A program made the translations under genes and the position numbers. From Moniliophthora roreri (taxonomy: Eukaryota > Basidiomycota > Agaricomycetes > Agaricales > Marasmiaceae): a stretch of 64,000 nucleotides of DNA. The notes under the pieces were generated by a model that did no database searches, had not been told where the DNA came from, and worked only from the letters and a program-made list of their open reading frames with translations. The DNA is taken from the NCBI GenBank assembly GCA_001466705.2, contig LATX02000199.1, forward strand, positions 124,001 to 188,000, given 5' to 3'. Every line of letters begins with the position of its first letter. Position 1 is the stretch's first letter. Positions 59,349-64,000 of this stretch are shown here, in pieces.

Positions 59349-59582
59349 ATGCGGTATCCCCTTTTCAGCCCTATTTTTCCAATTCTTTCCGTTCTCGCTC
59401 CTTCGTTGAGCTCAGGCGTCCAGGTTCAAAATTTCGACATCCAAACCCTTTCGGGTATCAATGCAAAAGTATACAGGTGCTCTCCGTCCTTGTACACTAA
59501 CTTACCATCCCCAGGCCCTGGTGCTGTATATTTGGCACTAGGTGCGTTCTATGACTTTCATCATAACCATGCAGGGTTATGA
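59349..59582 (+). CDS. Possible small secreted protein
   Basis: An ATG at 59349 starts a 77-residue frame with a hydrophobic leader (PIFPILSVLAPSLSSG) that looks like a signal peptide cleaved near residue 22-24. The rest is short and lacks a cysteine pattern. The segment 59472-59517 looks like a mini-intron: GTATAC or GTGCTC donor, CTAAC branch-type sequence, CCCCAG acceptor. A second candidate intron follows (GTGCGT ... ATGCAG, ending 59574). The true product may therefore differ. A weak call. Confidence 0.3.
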   Translation: MRYPLFSPIFPILSVLAPSLSSGVQVQNFDIQTLSGINAKVYRCSPSLYTNLPSPGPGAVYLALGAFYDFHHNHAGL

Positions 59583-59833
59583 CGCGTTTTTAGACAGAAC
59601 CTCACCCTTTCTCTCGCGTTCTCGAAGTCATTCACCATAATAATACCGATGTCGCTACCTAGTTCACAGGACCTTCACCATTGCCTAATTCGATAAAATA
59701 CGTACATTACATGAGGATCACTATCCCCGCTGCCCCAGCGTCTTACCATGTAACTCGTTCACTCTGACAATACGAACAGATAGATACATAAATAGTACAG
59801 ATAGGAAGTAATTCGTTCACGCTTGGTTGGCGC

Positions 59834-61336
59834 TCAAGCGTTGCTCGCGTCGCTACGCTCAATTTTTTGTGCTTCCGATTTTTCGCTTCCATTCGCGGAC
59901 CCTTGTTCCAGGTCTATGCTCCGCACTTCGGAGTTTTGGCCATTCGTGGCAGCAGGCGGGTCTCCAAATCTCAGAGTGGAGAGCATTCGAGAGTTGGGTA
60001 CTGCACTTTTGGTCAATCCGAGACTTGTACGCAGGATTATTAACGTTGGTGCAATTCCCTGGGTATATTGTGAGTGAAAAAGTCATCTCAGATATTCCGC
60101 ACGTACGACCATGAGCGACACCGTCGCGTTCAAATCGAGCCCGAAGCCCAGACTTCTTGGAGATTGTATGACCGATTCGTTTGCAATAATGCTCGCAGAG
60201 TGCAAAAACCCGGATTCAGCACTGAGAAACTGATGAGAGACGAGCCAAATCGTTCGCAGAGCATACTCACAGAATTAATATGATCCTCTTGTACGTTCGC
60301 TCAACCTCCTGACCCATAAAATTTCGAGCGTCCCGCATCATCCACCAAATTCGGCAGGCTGTGTGGAGACAGCGATCAGCAACCCAGGGCCAAGTCCCGA
60401 GCAGATTAGTATAAGACTCCATACCGATTACCAGTGTCAAAATAGCGGTGTTGATGGCGTTGGCGATGTTATAGCCAGCTATTATCAGAGTTAACGGCAG
60501 AGTCTTCTCATATTGCTTCATGCCAATGGCAGCGGAATACATTGAATGTCTAACGAGACCCAAAGCTGTCAATGTATTAGTTTCTATATGCGAAAACAGT
60601 TGCGCGACGGTACCATTGGTTGCAAGAAATAGAGGAATAATGGATAGCCGCTTCATAGATTTCCAGATAACAAAGCACCGATGTAGCTGTGGATGGATGT
60701 CCGCAATGGAAGCTCGGAGGAAAAGGTGAAAGTGTCACTTACAAGGATGCTATCTGCGATGCAACTGCTCGACTGGATCAGAATTCGGTCTTCGAAATGT
60801 CGTTTTCCACATACTTGGCTAAGACGTAAAGTATTTCTCCAAAGACCCTGTCCACAGTCATCAGTGAAGCCCGAACTGGATAGCTGCTATGATTACTCAC
60901 TCAGGAACCAAGTGAGGAATATTGGGAGGCGTCACCTATTCTCGTAGGGGATCTGTGTCGAGGCCGCATGAAACCCTAAAACGGCCTCTTTCAGCGTGAG
61001 TGCTGCCCTAAACAGAGCAGAGGACACTGATAGCACAAACAGTATGATAACCCAACTGAGGTGAAGCTTTCTGTTCGTCATATTTGGGCGCGTGCACAAA
61101 AAATAGACCACCATCCCGAAGAGTAATACATAGAAGCCTATACACGATTAGCAATAACAAGGTTGTCGCCGACTGTCACTCACCAAGCAAGAACAACGTC
61201 AGCTGTTTGCCCTTCGAATTAGTATCAATTGATGTTTTTGCAGCAGAAGGAGTCTTATCCCGACAGAGACAAATGGGCCCACAAGAACACCTTGAATAGA
61301 ATAGATGGATTCGAATGAATGTTCATTGGCATGCAT
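59834..61336 (-). pseudogene. Multi-pass membrane protein gene, tandem copy B, decayed
   Basis: Paralogue of 56358-57875 at an offset of about 3.47 kb, with the same exon order. Shared segments include MHANEHSFESIYSIQG at the start (ATG 61336), FYVLLFGMVVYFL, WVIILFVLSVSSALF, CGKRHFEDRILIQSSSC, ANAINTAILTLVIG, WMMRDARNFMGQEVER and GIAPTLIILRTSLGL. Damage relative to copy A: the first intron's GT donor reads AT (GGG-ATAAG), exon 3 has a net 7-nt deletion, and the corresponding tryptophan codon is TAG. A GTGACG site within exon 3 could in principle restore the frame by splicing to CGTCTTAG, and a GT lies 9 nt upstream of the lost donor. A shortened product therefore cannot be excluded. Exon 4, broken in copy A, is intact here. 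Confidence 0.7.
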
Positions 61337-61395
61337 GGCTGCACGACATGAGAGAATGCCAGGCTGAGGATCTCAATCGAGTAGCTGCAGGCTCA

Positions 61396-61402
61396 TTTTA
61401 TA
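61396..61402 (-). promoter_or_regulatory. TATA box of membrane gene copy B
   Basis: TATAAAA on the minus strand, 60 nt before the ATG, at the position equivalent to that of copy A. Confidence 0.55.
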
Positions 61403-61859
61403 CTTCAAAGGGTGTGATCAAGTTGTGGAGTTAAACACCGGCTGTAATGATACGAATTGGGCGGGCATTTCAGATGGGGTAGTTCGACTAGTGATATATG
61501 AAATTAGCATCAAGGCGGAAGGAGCCATCGGTCCACTCACGGCAAATTGGAGCGATTCACGTCGAAGTATGAAGGTGAATATTCGCGAAATATTCCAACT
61601 CGAAAAGAATCGGCTTGCCGCAACTATTCGGACGAGGCGCGATAAGAGTGATCCGACTATGCACGTCCGCCGAGGTGAATATTACTGGATTTAATGCATA
61701 TTGACGATAGTAGAATCCAGCTGCCAATGTCTCATGAGGTAATAGTCGTGCTCGTTGAATGGGAAGCTGTTGATATGATTGGGTAGGCAATCGTATTTAC
61801 TACATCTTCATAATGCCGCTGCGGAGCTGTTCCCATCGTCCACGATGTAACCCACGAGA

Positions 61860-62450
61860 TAAGAGCACGAGGATGGTACAGTCCCAGATTGCAGAAGTGT
61901 CTCCGAGAGACGGCTCGCAGGCTGTTCCCTGACTGTCAGTTAACGTAGATCTGTGTCGAGAAGGAATGACTCACCTGTGGACGATTTCAGGACACAAGCT
62001 TCATAACCCTCCCCAGAAACCGCTGGTTCCACACAAGGGCGCGAAATAACCTCGTGTTGCTGTGAAGAAATGAAGGTTCCGTCATGAACCGTGATGCTCC
62101 AAGGTGTTCCCTACGATGAACTTGGGCTTAGTGCGAATTTGATGGGTTAACAGACTCTCGACTCCTTTACTGCATCAACCACAGATAGCTTGAAACGCAA
62201 GGTGACACTGCACGGTTGGCTGGTGCTCATTGCCATGATACAGTAAGCGGTAGTCATCGATTGCGAAGGAGTGTGAGAAGGTCCTAGGACAGGTAGAATT
62301 CGTCGTGACGATACTTGGCGCGTCACCTGGCACCAAGTGATTTTCCTCTCGTTCACAACCTCCCATCTTGTATCCTTCGCAACTCTTGTCGCTCCTACTC
62401 CGTACTGACGGCTGATCAACATTATCAGAATCTCTCCAAGACCACGTCAA
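61860..62450 (-). pseudogene. Possible degenerate partner of the 58078-58600 gene
   Basis: Minus-strand segments here (GYEACVLKSSTG before a GTGAGT donor at about 61973, and an upstream frame at 62450-62175) sit in the same relative position to copy B as the 58.1-58.6 kb gene does to copy A. Short similarities occur at the donor and in the following exon. The N-terminal part does not match, so homology is uncertain. Confidence 0.25.
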
Positions 62451-63837
62451 ACCTCATTCCCCTAGGTATACCATTATCCGGCCAGCTCGTGTGCCTATAC
62501 CAGTACTACAGGCCAGCAAAAATCGACTCTACCAAAAAATCCCTCAAGGAAGGAGTTGCGGATAAGAAGAAGAAAGAAAAAAGGCATCAGGTTTTGGCTG
62601 TTTAATGTGTTTTGGTGGAAGGCTGTGAGGTCGAGTATGTTGAGTCTACAAGAGAAGGGGAGAAACTCGCTTCCACTCAGAGCGATGTGTGGAGAAGGAA
62701 AGGATAATGGTGTAGTTCGGATCTTGGCGTTGAGCTGTGACTGTTGATAAGAGTCCAAGGAGACTGAGCACGGTGCTTCGATGCGTTCCCGATACCAGTT
62801 CGCCCACGTCCTTCTCTTGTTACATCACTTAATCCTGACGATGTGCAGATTTCATTATCATCGACCACGTTCTTTTGCTCAACGGAACCTTATGTGATCC
62901 TCGAGAACGAACAAGTGGAGGGCTTTGAGCTCCGGATAGTGTACCCAACTGACAAGTTACCTCGTTGCACAACGAGTCAACTTGTCCCATATCTCGGTTC
63001 TCTTCACATGCACCCGAATGCATCATCTCCTGAACAATTCCAACATTGGCACCTCACCGCGCAGCCTTGCGCGCTCAAAGCCACATTTCCTTTCGCCCTT
63101 TAGCAGACCAAACAAGATTAGGACGATATGATATCCTGGAGTGACGTGGAGGAGAGGAAAAGATCACTACAGGGGATGCGGCCACTGGAACGTGTTGTAG
63201 ATTCGACGAAGGGGTCACCAAGCGGTTTACGTGGGGCTTTTCAGCCTCATCCTAGAAGAACAGAAGACAATCATTACATACCCGACAAGGCTTTTTTGGT
63301 GACCAGAAACAGAACTAACGACCCTGGTACTTCAAAACACATCGTCATCGTCACCTCCAGTGAGGAAGAGGGTCAAGATTTGCGCAGCTGTCATTGCGTA
63401 CCCATGGGCAGAGCGAACGAGAATGCTGCTGGAGCATATCTTAATCTGTCTCACTCATGAATGCCCAGAGGAGTTTGGATGCGTTCCGGGCAGGGGATAG
63501 TTGTCATCGCCGATGAAGATGGTACGCTGGGTGAAATTGGCGTGAAGTCTTATGTTCGGAGCGGATGCACCACTCGGATGAACATAGATTATAGAGGTGG
63601 AGGGTGTTATGGACACCTTGTTGGACGCTTGGGCTCGTTTGTTTGGGCTTCCTGTACACTTCAATGTTGGCACTGGCATTTCTTGTACCGTAGGGTGGGC
63701 TTAGACTAGGCTCTGGATTCGTAGGCAGCTCTATCGCGTCAATGTTCAGCGAGCCAGGAATGTGACATTTGTGTGACAACGCTGGACGCGGCCGGCGTTT
63801 ATTCAACTTTTTGGACACTTCCAACCCAACGCCGTCA
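62451..63837. other. No gene named
   Basis: Overlapping short frames on both strands: 62843-63103 plus, 63128-63460 plus, 63504-63824 minus. None shows a recognised domain or a consistent exon series. Confidence 0.4.
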
Positions 63838-64000
63838 TGATCAGCGAGGCAAAAAGGACTGCAAATCGCGTTGCATCAGCCAATTATCGCAAGCGGCAGG
63901 TGTTGAATCACCGTTATTCCGGGAATAGGGACTTACCTCACCTTATAGGAATCCAGAGCTCACTCGTATGCAGGCTCGCGATAGGATGCGACGACGACGC
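63838..64000 (+). CDS. Start of a basic protein, cut by window end
   Basis: ATG at 63838 begins MISEAKRTANRVASANYRKR. A GTGTTG donor at 63899 and an acceptor GTATGCAG at about 63970 give a second exon reading ARDRMRRRR to the window edge. The run of Arg/Lys with spaced Ala and Tyr resembles basic helical N-termini of orphan mushroom proteins. The choice of acceptor is uncertain, since an earlier AG gives another frame. The rest lies outside the window. Confidence 0.4.

Noticed and set aside
1..64000. CRISPR array, operon, riboswitch or replication origin
   Set aside because: The sequence is eukaryotic with spliceosomal introns. The short-motif arrays lack the uniform repeat and spacer lengths of CRISPR.

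Overview
The window looks like nuclear DNA of a mushroom-forming fungus (Agaricomycetes, Basidiomycota). It has short GT-AG introns of about 40-70 nt, a KDZ-type transposase with a CxC2 cysteine cluster, a DUF6534-type membrane protein and several orphan protein families typical of mushroom genomes. No bacterial signature, rRNA gene or intact tRNA gene was seen. I cannot name the species.

The first ~46 kb is AT-leaning and dominated by decayed accessory DNA. Recognisable items are a six-exon orphan gene with one nonsense codon (10.4-12.6 kb, minus), a broken orphan-family gene (15.9-18.2 kb, minus), a degenerate KDZ transposase (20.1-24.0 kb, plus), an integrase-core relic whose introns can still be traced (26.1-28.2 kb, minus), a fully open three-exon orphan gene (28.5-29.5 kb, plus) and a small zinc-finger-like gene (35.2-35.6 kb, minus). 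Between them lie dispersed repeats: a 1.76 kb element present twice in opposite orientation, a 0.36 kb element present twice, an inverted pair of ~0.38 kb arms, a 0.7 kb element with 19-bp terminal inverted repeats that carries a tRNA-derived SINE-like body, and arrays of short palindromic motifs. An apparently exact 1650-bp tandem copy separated by a single N (31.7-35.0 kb) is most likely an assembly artefact.

From 46.5 to 55.2 kb the sequence is a mosaic of mobile elements. It holds two LINE 3'-end fragments (zinc-knuckle and RNase H), a 0.72 kb TA-flanked MITE with a 58-bp miniature relative, and a pair of 32-bp inverted ends 8.3 kb apart. Three more single-N gaps lie here, one of which cuts a well-formed exon.

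The last 9 kb (55.2-64 kb) is more gene-like: the 3' part of a DUF6534 gene containing a GC-AG intron, a tandem pair of eight-exon multi-pass membrane protein genes (56.4-57.9 and 59.8-61.3 kb, minus) that both carry disabling changes, an associated small membrane-anchored gene, a short possible secreted protein, and the start of a basic protein running off the right edge.

I did not find a coherent undescribed system. The most interesting signals are the paired short-motif arrays that may be transposon subterminal repeats, the nested TIR/SINE element, the MITE size series, the decaying membrane-protein duplication, and repeated TGA stops at positions where an arginine CGA codon would fit. Reading frames and introns were worked out by eye. 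Family names given without a database search should be read as recognition, not proof.
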